Origin: JBDTMT01 sp033764095
Lineage (GTDB): Bacteria; Desulfobacterota; Binatia; HRBIN30; CADEER01
Direction: 5' to 3'
Assembly (NCBI GenBank): GCA_033764095.1
Contig: JANRJF010000235.1
Coordinates: 1-9,624, forward strand
DNA: 9,624 bases
Numbering within the stretch: the first letter of the stretch is position 1; each line of letters starts with the position of its first letter. The notes below the pieces were generated by a model. It saw only the letters and a list, made by a program, of their open reading frames with translations, was not told the origin of the DNA and did no database searches. Positions 1 through 6,694 of this stretch are shown one piece after another. A program made the translations under genes and the position numbers.

Positions 1-714
<714 letters not shown>

Positions 715-776
715 GTCGACCTGTTCCACAGTCGGCAGCCTGAGCCACCTTGGCCCGGCGCAGGTTGCCTTCCTCT

Positions 777-808
777 ACGGCCCCGTGATCCCCCGGTCAC
801 GGGGCCGT
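777..808. terminator. Bidirectional rho-independent terminator between convergent genes
   Basis: A perfect 12-bp inverted repeat (ACGGCCCCGTGA at 777-788, TCACGGGGCCGT at 797-808) has an 8-base loop. It lies between the amtB stop (714) and the histidine kinase stop (825). T-rich tracts flank both sides: TTCTCTTCC follows on the plus strand, and the complement of TTCCTTCCTCT follows on the minus strand. The two genes converge, so it probably terminates both transcripts. Confidence 0.85.
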
Positions 809-824
809 TCTCTTCCGCGCTCTC

Positions 825-1913
825 TCAGGCCTGCGGCAAGGTGATCTGCAGGCGTGTGCCGCTCGGGGCGCTGCCGACCTCGAGCTGGCCGCCGGCCTCG
901 CGCACGCGCGAGGCGATCGTCCACGGCGGCTGGTCGCCGACGAAGCCGACGCCGTCGTCGGCGATCAGCAGGCGCACCGCCTGCTCGTCGCCGCGGATCT
1001 CCAGTCGCGCGTGGCGCGCGCCGGCATGGCGCAGGATGTTGCTCACCGCCTCGCGCGCGATGCTCAGCACGTCGGCGGCGAGCGCCGCCCCGGTCACCAG
1101 GTCGGCCTGCAGCACCAGGCGGGTGCCGCGCCCGGTCAGCGGCGGCGCCGGGCTGGGCTCGACGCCGGCCAGCGAGCGCACGTAGTCGCGCAGGTCGTCG
1201 AACTCGCGCTGTACGCTCTCCTGCAGCTGCGTGAGGTCGCCGTGCACCTCCTCGACGGTGTTGGTGCGCAACATCCGCCGCGCCGTCTCCAGGCGCAGGT
1301 TGATGCCGGCCAGCGCCTGCGCGTAGCCGTCGTGCAGATCGCGCGCGATGCGATGGCGCTGCTCCGCGACCTCGAGCTGCCGCATGCGCTCCTCCAGGTC
1401 GACGCGCTGCTGGCCGAGGTAGACCAGCAGGTAGCCGGTGATGCCGAGGTAGATCGGCCGCAGGATGTAGACGTCGGCGTCCTCGTGTGTCGAGACCAGC
1501 AGCAGGCAGACGTACAACGCCAGGCTGACGGTGGTGATCAGCATGGCGCGGCGCGGACCGCTGATCAGGCCGGCCGACACCACCGCGAAGCCGAAGAACG
1601 GATAGGCCGGGCTGGTGACGCCCTCGGTCATCACCGCGATGACCACCGCGAAGCCCATGTCGACCCACGCCGTGGCCGCGGCGAGGCGCTGCGAGAGGCC
1701 GCGCGCGGCGCTGATGTACAGCAGAATGCTGTAGACGAGGTGCACGCCCATCACCGCGAACAGGCGGAAGTCCATCATGAAGCGGCCGCTGACGAAGGGA
1801 ATCCAGTGCGCCAGGAACGGCGTCTGCGGGTCGATGTAGACCACCAGCATCGCCGCCACCGACAACAGGATGCGGCAGCGCGCGATCTGCTCTTCCATTC
1901 GCCTGCTGGTCAT
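825..1913 (-). CDS. Membrane sensor histidine kinase, NarL/DegS-type (HisKA_3)
   Basis: This 362-residue two-component sensor kinase has about six hydrophobic segments (roughly 13-27, 47-68, 83-97, 104-118, 123-140, 150-166), so it is an integral membrane sensor with almost no periplasmic domain. The dimerisation/phosphoacceptor segment RHRIARDLHDGYAQAL puts the phospho-accepting His at 194, the HisKA_3 pattern seen with LuxR/NarL-type regulators. The ATPase domain has the N box (EAVSNILRHA, Asn292), the G1 box (DDGVGF, 319-324) and a final SGTRLQITLP (351-360). The usual GLxGMRER segment of the ATP lid is degenerate (WTIASRVREAGG), so ATP handling may be unusual. The ATG has an upstream CGAGGTGG Shine-Dalgarno-like stretch (complement of 1918-1925). 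No response regulator is adjacent, so partner and signal are unknown. It is convergent with amtB, so nearness does not imply ammonium sensing. Confidence 0.9.
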   Translation of the reverse strand: MTSRRMEEQIARCRILLSVAAMLVVYIDPQTPFLAHWIPFVSGRFMMDFRLFAVMGVHLVYSILLYISAARGLSQRLAAATAWVDMGFAVVIAVMTEGVTSPAYPFFGFAVVSAGLISGPRRAMLITTVSLALYVCLLLVSTHEDADVYILRPIYLGITGYLLVYLGQQRVDLEERMRQLEVAEQRHRIARDLHDGYAQALAGINLRLETARRMLRTNTVEEVHGDLTQLQESVQREFDDLRDYVRSLAGVEPSPAPPLTGRGTRLVLQADLVTGAALAADVLSIAREAVSNILRHAGARHARLEIRGDEQAVRLLIADDGVGFVGDQPPWTIASRVREAGGQLEVGSAPSGTRLQITLPQA

Positions 1914-1991
1914 TCGGCCACCTCGCTGCCGCCTCCCCTACCGAATTCGCGCGCCCGGCGGCAGGCCGGTGATTGGCGCCGCTCGCGGGCG

Positions 1992-2040
1992 CGGCGACGC
2001 TACGCGTCGCCGGCCGACACAAGGTCGGCCGGCTACCCAG
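1992..2040 (-). repeat. REP-like element, family A, left copy (two hairpins)
   Basis: Read on the minus strand, the unit begins CTGG then GTAG (2036-2033). A palindrome GCCGGCCGAC / GTCGGCCGGC with a 5-base loop follows (2009-2033), then a second stem CGGCGACGC / GCGTCGCCG with a 3-base loop (1992-2012). The two stems share bases 2009-2012, so they cannot both form completely. A GTAG head before a hairpin is typical of REP elements mobilised by RAYT (TnpA-REP) transposases. It is inverted relative to the copy at 2137-2185. Confidence 0.8.
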
Positions 2041-2136
2041 GACGTGGTGGGGGCGGCCACCGCGCTTCGCGATGCGGCGAGTTGGCCACGACACGACGGG
2101 CTAAGGCTGGCGGCGCGGGCTCCATCCAATACGACT

Positions 2137-2185
2137 CTGGGTAGCCGGCCGACCTCGTGTCGGCCGGCGGTGCGCAGCACCGCCG
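2137..2185 (+). repeat. REP-like element, family A, right copy (two hairpins)
   Basis: The plus strand starts CTGG then GTAG (2141-2144). The palindrome GCCGGCCGAC / GTCGGCCGGC (2144-2168) has a 5-base loop, and a second stem CGGCGGTGC / GCACCGCCG (2165-2185) has the 3-base loop GCA. Aligned from GTAG, it differs from the left copy at six of 45 positions. Two are loop changes, and the other four make two compensated base pairs in the second stem. The GTAG heads of the two copies face each other, a BIME-like arrangement. Confidence 0.8.
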
Positions 2186-2213
2186 CCCGGCGGGCCGGGC
2201 GCGCGCCGCCGAC

Positions 2214-2678
2214 TCAGCGCGCCGGGTCGCGGTAGAACTCGACCTGCAGCCGCACCGGACCGAGCAGCTCCAGATGATGCACCACCTGCGGCACGACGAC
2301 CCCGTCGACGCCCGGCGACAGCTCCTCGGCCGTGCCGCGCTCGTCGACGCAGTAGCGCACGCGCCCCTCGCGCACCTGGATCTTCGCCCACACCCCCGCC
2401 CGCGTGCTGTGCCCGCGCCGCAGCCCGTCGGGCAGCGTGTCGGCGGTGAGCTCCGCCGTCCGCCTGTAGGCGACGAAGTGCTCCGGCAGCTCGGCGGCGT
2501 CACAGCGCACGCAGTCGAGCGACTGGCCGATGCGGCTCTCTCGTCCGCCCGCGCTGGTCACCCAGGGCCGCTCCATGAACGGCGGCGTGTGCCGCACATG
2601 CTGGCCGTGCCCGCAGTCGAGCTCGGCGACCCAGTCGCCGGCACGGTCGGTGTGGAAACCGATGATCGGCCGCTGCAT
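2214..2678 (-). CDS. DUF3565 domain fused to TehB-like cupin (DUF1971) domain
   Basis: This is a 154-residue soluble protein of unknown function in two parts. Residues 4-61 match the DUF3565 pattern: GFHTDRAGDWVAEL, then CGHGQHVRHTPP, then RPWVT and finally DCVRC. Cys22, His24, His27, Cys56 and Cys59 look like a small zinc-binding site. Residues 64-151 match DUF1971, a TehB-like cupin fold: LPEHFVAYRRT, then GHSTRAGVWAKIQVREGRVRY (His90 inside) and a closing VVPQVVHHLELLGP plus VEFYR (His133/His134). Family assignment is from memory of these patterns; the biochemistry is not established. The ATG at 2678 has only a weak GGAG about 13 bases upstream. It lies 106 bases below the BdcA-like gene on the same strand, so read-through is possible, but I see no clear promoter or terminator between them. 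Confidence 0.8.
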   Translation of the reverse strand: MQRPIIGFHTDRAGDWVAELDCGHGQHVRHTPPFMERPWVTSAGGRESRIGQSLDCVRCDAAELPEHFVAYRRTAELTADTLPDGLRRGHSTRAGVWAKIQVREGRVRYCVDERGTAEELSPGVDGVVVPQVVHHLELLGPVRLQVEFYRDPAR

Positions 2679-2784
2679 CCGCTGCTCAGGACTCCGGCGC
2701 TCTCGGCGCCTGCGCGTCTGCGCGGTGAAGTCGTTTGACAGATCAGGCCGAGGGGCGGCAACCGGGCGGCCCCCCAGGCATCGC

Positions 2785-3528
2785 TCAGGCGGTGAAGCCG
2801 CCGTCGATCATCAGGCTGGCGCCGGTGACGAAGCCCGCTTCCGGACTGGCGACATAGGCGACCATGCCGGCGATCTCGTCGGCCCCGGCGTGACGCGGCA
2901 ACGCCATCAGCTTGTGCAGCCCCTCCGCGAACGGTCCACTGGCCGGATTCATGTCGGTGGCGACCGGTCCGGGCTGCACGTTGTTGACGGTGATCGCGCG
3001 CGACGCGAGATCGCGCGCCATCCCCTTCACCAGCCCGACCAGCGCCGCCTTGCTCATCGCGTACACGGCCCCGCCGGCGAACGGCATGCGCTCGGCGTTG
3101 CAGCTGCCGATGGTGATGATGCGGCCGCCGTTCGGCATGTGCGGCAGCGCCGCCTGCGTGGCGACGAACACCGCGCGCAGGTTGATCGACACGGTGCGGT
3201 CGAAATCCGCCAGCGCGAAGTGCTCGAGCGGCGCGATGGCGGCGATGCCGGCATTGTGCACCAGGATGTCGATCCCGCCGAGCTCCGCGGCGGCGCGCTC
3301 GACCGCCGCCGACAACGCCGCTGCGTCGACACTGTCGGCCTGCAGCGCCAGCGCCCTGACGCCGAGCGCGCGCCCCGCGGCCGCGGTCTCCTCGGCCTGC
3401 TCCGGCTTGCTGACATAGGTGAACGCGACCGCGGCGCCCTCGCCCGCCAGGCGCCGCACGATGGCGGCGCCGATGCCGCGGCTGCCGCCGGTGACCAGCG
3501 CGCGCTTGCCGCTCAGACGTCGTTCCAT
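2785..3528 (-). CDS. BdcA-like short-chain dehydrogenase/reductase
   Basis: This 247-residue classical SDR is a cytoplasmic NAD(P)H-dependent oxidoreductase. The cofactor motif is TGGSRGIG (13-20), and NAG (92-94) follows. The catalytic set is Asn116, Ser142, Tyr156 and Lys160 (GSCNAERMP then AVYAMSK). VNNVQPGPVATDMNP (181-195) and the closing VTGASLMIDGGF are typical. The GSCNAERMP segment, the NVQPGP...T.MNPASGP run and the LHKLMALPRH block closely resemble E. coli BdcA (YjgI), a cyclic-di-GMP-binding SDR linked to biofilm dispersal. Many 3-oxoacyl-ACP reductase-like SDRs share the general fold, so the specific role is inference. The start has a strong GGAGG (complement of 3533-3537) five to six bases upstream. 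It sits 48 bases after DUF2277 in the probable cyclophilin-DUF2277-SDR operon. No TetR-type BdcR homologue is nearby. Confidence 0.88.
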   Translation of the reverse strand: MERRLSGKRALVTGGSRGIGAAIVRRLAGEGAAVAFTYVSKPEQAEETAAAGRALGVRALALQADSVDAAALSAAVERAAAELGGIDILVHNAGIAAIAPLEHFALADFDRTVSINLRAVFVATQAALPHMPNGGRIITIGSCNAERMPFAGGAVYAMSKAALVGLVKGMARDLASRAITVNNVQPGPVATDMNPASGPFAEGLHKLMALPRHAGADEIAGMVAYVASPEAGFVTGASLMIDGGFTA

Positions 3529-3576
3529 GCCCCCTCCGTGCGCGCGTGGAGACGTCCGCGGCGCGCGTTGTCCTGG

Positions 3577-3846
3577 TCAGTGCGCGAAGCGGCGCGCCGC
3601 GCGGGCGCGCCGCTTCGCCGCCTCGACGGCGCGGTCCTTCGGCGCCGCGCTCGACTGCAGCGACGCCAAGAGCTGGCTCGACGCCGTCTCGATGGCGTCC
3701 ACGGCGCGCGCGAACGCGGCGGCGTTGGCCTGCGACGGCGTGTGGTAGCCGCTGATCTTGCGCACGAACTGCAACGCCGCGTCGCGCACCTCCGCCTCGG
3801 TGACCGGCGGCTCGAAGTTGAACAGCGGGCGGATGTTGCGGCACAT
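3577..3846 (-). CDS. DUF2277 family protein
   Basis: This 89-residue protein belongs to DUF2277, recognised by its nearly invariant start MCRNIRPLFNFEPP followed by VRDAALQFVRKISGY and PSQANAAAF. The rest is helical and ends in a basic stretch (EAAKRRARAARRFAH). The function is unknown; the conserved Cys2 and the small helical fold suggest a binding or adaptor role, but nothing here proves it. Length is usual for the family. The ATG is 13 bases from the cyclophilin stop, with GAGG (complement of 3853-3856) seven bases upstream, so the two are almost certainly co-transcribed and possibly coupled. Confidence 0.85.
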   Translation of the reverse strand: MCRNIRPLFNFEPPVTEAEVRDAALQFVRKISGYHTPSQANAAAFARAVDAIETASSQLLASLQSSAAPKDRAVEAAKRRARAARRFAH

Positions 3847-3859
3847 GGCGCGCCTCGTC

Positions 3860-4375
3860 CTACTGGGTGATCGTGACGTGCAGCATCTTCACCGGCGTGC
3901 GCGGTCGGTCGCGCGCGTCGGTCGGCGTCGACTCGATCTTCTGCACCACGTCCATGCCGCTGGTGATCTTGCCGAACACCGGGTGCTTCGACTGCCCCGG
4001 CGTGAACCAGTCGAGATAGGAGTTGTGCTTGGTGTTGATGAAGAACTGCGCGCCGCCGCTGTTCGGCGCGCCGGTGTTGGCCATCGACAGCGTGCCGATC
4101 TCGTTCGAGGCCTTGAACGCCGGCGGGTGCTCGTCCTGCACACGGCCGAGCGGCGAGCCGCCGGTGCCGCAGCGCGAGCTGTTCGGATCCTTGCTGTGCT
4201 CGCAGCCGAACTGGATCATGAAGTCCTTGATCACGCGGTGGAAGTGCAGGCCGTCGTAGAAGCCCTGCTTGGCCAGCGCGATGAAGTTACCGGCTGTCAC
4301 CGGCATCTGCTCCAGGTAGATCTCGGCGGTGAAGGTGCCCAGGGAGGTTTCGAACGTCGCAGTGGGATTCGCCAT
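3860..4375 (-). CDS. Cyclophilin-type peptidyl-prolyl cis-trans isomerase
   Basis: This 171-residue enzyme catalyses cis-trans isomerisation of Xaa-Pro bonds. There is no signal peptide (MANPTATFETSLGTFTAEIY), so it should be cytoplasmic, of the PpiB type. Signatures are FHRVIKDFMIQFG (45-57) with catalytic Arg47 and Phe52, then NSGGAQFFI (105-113) and HPVFGKITSGMDVV (131-144). Two local differences stand out. The usual QGG after MI is QFG, followed by a cysteine-bearing insertion (CEHSKDPNSSRCGTGG, 58-73). The segment before VFG is lengthened to LDWFTPGQSKHP. Both look like features of a subfamily rather than damage. The start has only a weak purine stretch (GACGG) upstream. It is the first gene of a probable operon with DUF2277 and the BdcA-like SDR. 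I do not assign ppiA or ppiB with certainty. Confidence 0.93.
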   Translation of the reverse strand: MANPTATFETSLGTFTAEIYLEQMPVTAGNFIALAKQGFYDGLHFHRVIKDFMIQFGCEHSKDPNSSRCGTGGSPLGRVQDEHPPAFKASNEIGTLSMANTGAPNSGGAQFFINTKHNSYLDWFTPGQSKHPVFGKITSGMDVVQKIESTPTDARDRPRTPVKMLHVTITQ

Positions 4376-4431
4376 TCGCCGTCGCTAGCCCGACACCGGC
4401 GCGCGCGCAAGCGGGTTGTCGCGCCGCGCGC

Positions 4432-4449
4432 GGCGCGCGGCGCGCGGCG
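4432..4449. repeat. Short GGCGCGC tandem run
   Basis: Two and a half copies of the 7-mer GGCGCGC lie in the 194-bp gap between the DHRS1-like SDR stop and the cyclophilin start, next to the palindrome CCGCGCGCGG (4424-4433). It is probably low-complexity sequence in a very GC-rich genome, with no evident function. Confidence 0.5.
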
Positions 4450-4466
4450 TAGAACCCCACGGACGA

Positions 4467-4487
4467 CGCCGATTTCACGCATCGGCG
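4467..4487. terminator. Weak hairpin after the SDR gene, possible terminator
   Basis: A perfect 7-bp stem (CGCCGAT / ATCGGCG) with a 7-base loop lies about 80 bases downstream of the SDR stop in the minus-strand sense. The following minus-strand sequence is not U-rich, so intrinsic termination is uncertain. It could still separate the XRE-GNAT-SDR operon from the cyclophilin operon. Confidence 0.3.
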
Positions 4488-4569
4488 CCGGCCCGAGGCG
4501 CGGTCCGTCCCGCACGGCACTGCAGCGCGGGCACCGGCGCCCGACTCGTGGCTGCCGACCCGCGGCTGC

Positions 4570-5508
4570 CTAGCGGTACCCCGTCACGTCCGCCGGCTTC
4601 CCCGCATCCTGCACCTCGACCAGGTAGCGCCAGCAGTCGGGGCGCGAGCCGTCGAGGTCGGTGAAGCCGTACACCTGCGCGAGCTGGCCGCTCGACAGCG
4701 AGGCGCCGTTCCAGCGCGCGCGGTCGGGATCGGCGGCCAGGTGGGCGATCGCGCGGCCGGTGAAACGCGGCGTCTCGGTGATGGCGAAGTGCGGCTGCCT
4801 GGCGATGGCGTCGCGCCAGTTGGCCTCGCTGACGCCGTAGGCGTCGAGCATCATCTCGGAGCGCATCCAGCCCGGCGTCAGCGCCACCGCCGTGCCGCCG
4901 TGCGGGCGCAGCTCCTGCGCCTGCGCCCAGGCCATGCGGATCACCGACGTCTTGGCGAGGTCGTAGAAGAGCGACAGACGGTAGTTTCGGGCGTTGTAGT
5001 CGGCGGTGCCATCGGTCACCTCGACCACCAGCCCGCCCGGCTGGCGGATGAGCAGCGGCAACGCGAAGTGGCTGGTGATGATGTGCGTGTCGATCGCCAG
5101 CCGCAGCTGGTGCAGCCCCTTCTCCAGCGTGTGCTGCCAGACCGGCGTGTTCCACTCGGTGAGCCGCTCGCCGCCCCAGATGTCGTTGACCAGCACGTCG
5201 AGTCGCCCCTGTTCACGCTCGATGCGCGCCACCAGCGCCTGCACCTGCGCCGCGTCGAGGTGATCGGCCGGTATCGCGATACCCTCGCCGCCCGCCTGCG
5301 CGATCAGCGCGGCGGTCTCCTCGATGGTCTCCGGCCGGTCGTACTCCGAGCGCTGCGCGCGCGTGCTGCGGCCGGTCGCGTACACGATCGCGCCGGCGGC
5401 GCCGAGCTCGATGGCGATGCCGCGCCCGGCGCCGCGCGTCGCGCCGGCGACCAGCGCGACGCGGCCGCGCAGCGGCTGCTCCCCTGCCCTCGTCGAAGTG
5501 TCGCCCAC
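4570..5508 (-). CDS. DHRS1-like short-chain dehydrogenase/reductase
   Basis: This 312-residue SDR is longer than classical members. The nucleotide-binding motif is GATRGAGRG (22-30) followed by YATGRST. The usual NNAG is replaced by NDIWGGE (108-114). The active-site pair is Tyr182 and Lys186 in FYDLAK, and Thr165 (VEVTDGT) stands where the catalytic serine is expected. This pattern resembles the DHRS1 branch of the SDR family, whose bacterial members mostly lack known substrates. TPGWMRSEMM (211-220) fits the post-catalytic loop. The first codon is GTG (5508-5506), chosen because GGCGGAG lies just upstream and it starts nine bases after the GNAT stop. This arrangement suggests co-transcription, and the enzyme probably acts on the same or a related small molecule, but the substrate cannot be read from sequence. 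Confidence 0.88.
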   Translation of the reverse strand: MGDTSTRAGEQPLRGRVALVAGATRGAGRGIAIELGAAGAIVYATGRSTRAQRSEYDRPETIEETAALIAQAGGEGIAIPADHLDAAQVQALVARIEREQGRLDVLVNDIWGGERLTEWNTPVWQHTLEKGLHQLRLAIDTHIITSHFALPLLIRQPGGLVVEVTDGTADYNARNYRLSLFYDLAKTSVIRMAWAQAQELRPHGGTAVALTPGWMRSEMMLDAYGVSEANWRDAIARQPHFAITETPRFTGRAIAHLAADPDRARWNGASLSSGQLAQVYGFTDLDGSRPDCWRYLVEVQDAGKPADVTGYR

Positions 5509-5517
5509 CGCTCCGCC

Positions 5518-6042
5518 CTAGCCGCCGAGCTGGCGGTAGTACAGCGTCGTGTCGCACGCGCCGCCGCGCGGCAGCAGCGCGTAGCCGGGAATGACCCCGA
5601 CCCGCACCCAGCCGCAGCGCTGGTAGACGCGCGCGGCCGCGTCGCTGGCGGTGTCGAGCACCAGCAGCGTCCTGCCGCAGGCGCGCGCTTCGTGCTCGGC
5701 GGCGCGCGTCAGCGCCTCGCCGATGCCCCGCTGCCGCGCCCGCCGGTGCACCAGCAGCTTGGCGAGATCGGCGCGGTGCGGCTGGTTCTCCGGCTGCGCG
5801 AGCACCAGCTGCACCGTGCCGCAGACGCCGCCGGCGTCCTCGGCCACCAGCACCGCGCGCGCGCCGGCGGCGACGTCGCGTGCCACCCGCGCCCAGAAGG
5901 CGCGCGCCCGCGCGACGGTCAGCGGATGCATGAAGCTCACCGACGCGCCGCCCTCGACGCAGTCGATCAGCACGTCGGCCAGGCCGTCGATCAGCCGCTC
6001 GTCGAGCCCCGCCGCGCGCCGCACCTTCCACGCCGCGTTCAT
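5518..6042 (-). CDS. GNAT N-acetyltransferase, tabtoxin-resistance (Ttr)-like
   Basis: This 174-residue acetyl-CoA-dependent N-acetyltransferase carries acetyl-CoA motif A: ADLAKLLVHRRARQRGIGEAL (91-111), with the Q-R-G-I-G loop at 104-108. TLLVLDTASDAAARVYQRCGW (125-145) and VIPGYALLP (150-158) follow, closing with TTLYYRQL. The GGASVSFMHPL segment (31-41) and the LDT...Y...PGY...T..Y...L layout recall Ttr of Pseudomonas syringae, which acetylates tabtoxinine-beta-lactam, and many uncharacterised homologues. A toxin or antibiotic substrate is therefore a reasonable guess but not shown. The start ATG overlaps the XRE stop by four bases (ATGA), which suggests translational coupling. The stop is nine bases from the GTG of the SDR. 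Regulator, acetyltransferase and reductase probably form one operon. Confidence 0.9.
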   Translation of the reverse strand: MNAAWKVRRAAGLDERLIDGLADVLIDCVEGGASVSFMHPLTVARARAFWARVARDVAAGARAVLVAEDAGGVCGTVQLVLAQPENQPHRADLAKLLVHRRARQRGIGEALTRAAEHEARACGRTLLVLDTASDAAARVYQRCGWVRVGVIPGYALLPRGGACDTTLYYRQLGG

Positions 6043-6662
6043 CGCCGCGGCCCCGGCCCCGGCTCCGATGCGATCACCGCGGCGTAGCGCGCCGACCGGC
6101 GCGTCGGGTTGTGGAACATGGTCGGCTGATCGAGCTGCATCGCCAGGCAGTCGCCCCGCGTCAGCCGGTGCCGCTCAGTGCCGAGCGTGATGTCCATCGC
6201 GCCCTCCAGGATCCAGATCTGCTGGTAGACGCGCGCCGCGCGCGCCCCGCTCTCGAAGGCAACGCGCCCACCGGCCGGGAAGCGCACCTCGACGATCTGC
6301 ATCGGCTGCGCGACGCCCGGCGGCGACACGTTGCGCCGCACGTAGCCGGAGGCGGGGTCGCGCCACTCGGGTTGATCGGCGCGGCGCGCGATCGGCTCGC
6401 TCGGCGCAGATGCGGCGCCGACCGACGCGTCGAACAGCGTCGCCAGGACGACGCCCAGGCCGACCGACAGCCGCTCCAGCACCACCGCGGTCGGGCTGCT
6501 CTCGCCGCGCTCGATCAGCGAGATCATCGAGCGGCTGACGCCGCTGCGCTCCGCCAACCCGGCCAGCGACAACCCGCGCGCGGCGCGCAGCTCGCGCACT
6601 CGGCCCGCGATGCGCCGGTTCAGTGCCGCCTCACCCTTGTCCATGATGATGGATGGCTTCAT
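6039..6662 (-). CDS. XRE-family regulator with C-terminal cupin sensor domain
   Basis: This is a 207-residue transcription regulator. Residues about 15-76 form an XRE helix-turn-helix (RVRELRAARGLSLAGLAERS, then VSRSMISLIERGESSP containing the recognition helix). Residues about 119-196 form a cupin (IVEVRFPAGGRVAFESG, then QQIWILEGAMDITLG and RLTRGDCLAMQLDQPTMFHNP). Canonical cupin metal ligands (HxH) are absent (QQIW), so it more likely binds a small ligand without metal. Proteins of this layout are often autorepressors of adjacent small-molecule genes. The ATG at 6662 has a weak GGGA six bases upstream. A second in-frame ATG at 6644 (MDKGEAALNRR) would place the 26-bp inverted repeat wholly upstream and may be the true start. 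The stop overlaps the start of the GNAT gene. Confidence 0.9.
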   Translation of the reverse strand: MKPSIIMDKGEAALNRRIAGRVRELRAARGLSLAGLAERSGVSRSMISLIERGESSPTAVVLERLSVGLGVVLATLFDASVGAASAPSEPIARRADQPEWRDPASGYVRRNVSPPGVAQPMQIVEVRFPAGGRVAFESGARAARVYQQIWILEGAMDITLGTERHRLTRGDCLAMQLDQPTMFHNPTRRSARYAAVIASEPGPGPRR

Positions 6663-6670
6663 CCATTATC
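6645..6670. promoter_or_regulatory. Candidate operator: 26-bp inverted repeat at the XRE gene start
   Basis: The plus strand reads GATGATGGATG - GCTT - CATCCATTATC: arms of 11 bases, ten matching, around a 4-base spacer. It covers the upstream ATG of the XRE/cupin gene and touches the second one. A TTGACC box (complement of 6681-6686) and a GATAAT box (complement of 6665-6670) lie here, but they are only 10 bases apart, so the promoter boxes are not settled. It is also locally AT-rich against a very GC-rich background. Position and symmetry fit autorepression by the XRE dimer. Confidence 0.55.
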
Positions 6671-6694
6671 CCGGACAACGGGTCAAGCCATTTC

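Larger units (their letters stand above)
1914..2213. other. Gene-free segment with inverted REP-like elements
   Basis: I find no credible gene in these 300 bases between the DUF3565 gene stop and the histidine kinase start. The segment is dominated by two divergent REP-like units, annotated separately. The 96 bases between them (2041-2136) can also fold (GGCCA at 2054-2058 with TGGCC further on, and CCGC with GCGG inside). A promoter for the kinase would be expected at 1925-1990, but I cannot point to convincing -35/-10 boxes there. Confidence 0.7.

Noticed and set aside
1011..2144. Long plus-strand open frame across the histidine kinase
   Set aside because: Rich in Arg, Gln, Asp and His with no recognisable motif; it is the antisense shadow of a well-supported kinase in GC-rich DNA.
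2734..2770. Terminator or promoter between the BdcA-like SDR and the DUF3565 gene
   Set aside because: G/C runs can pair only in short broken stems, and the -10-like TCAAAC match is poor; not enough to call either.
2530..3870. Long plus-strand open frame opposite the BdcA-like SDR
   Set aside because: Covers several real minus-strand genes with intact motifs; low-complexity composition typical of antisense frames.
4741..6087. Long plus-strand open frame opposite SDR and GNAT
   Set aside because: Arg/Ala/Gly-rich sequence without domain signals; the minus-strand genes carry clear catalytic motifs and ribosome-binding sites.
6665..6686. TTGACC and GATAAT as a sigma-70 promoter pair
   Set aside because: The spacing is only 10 bases, so they cannot be the two boxes of one standard promoter, although either could belong to one.
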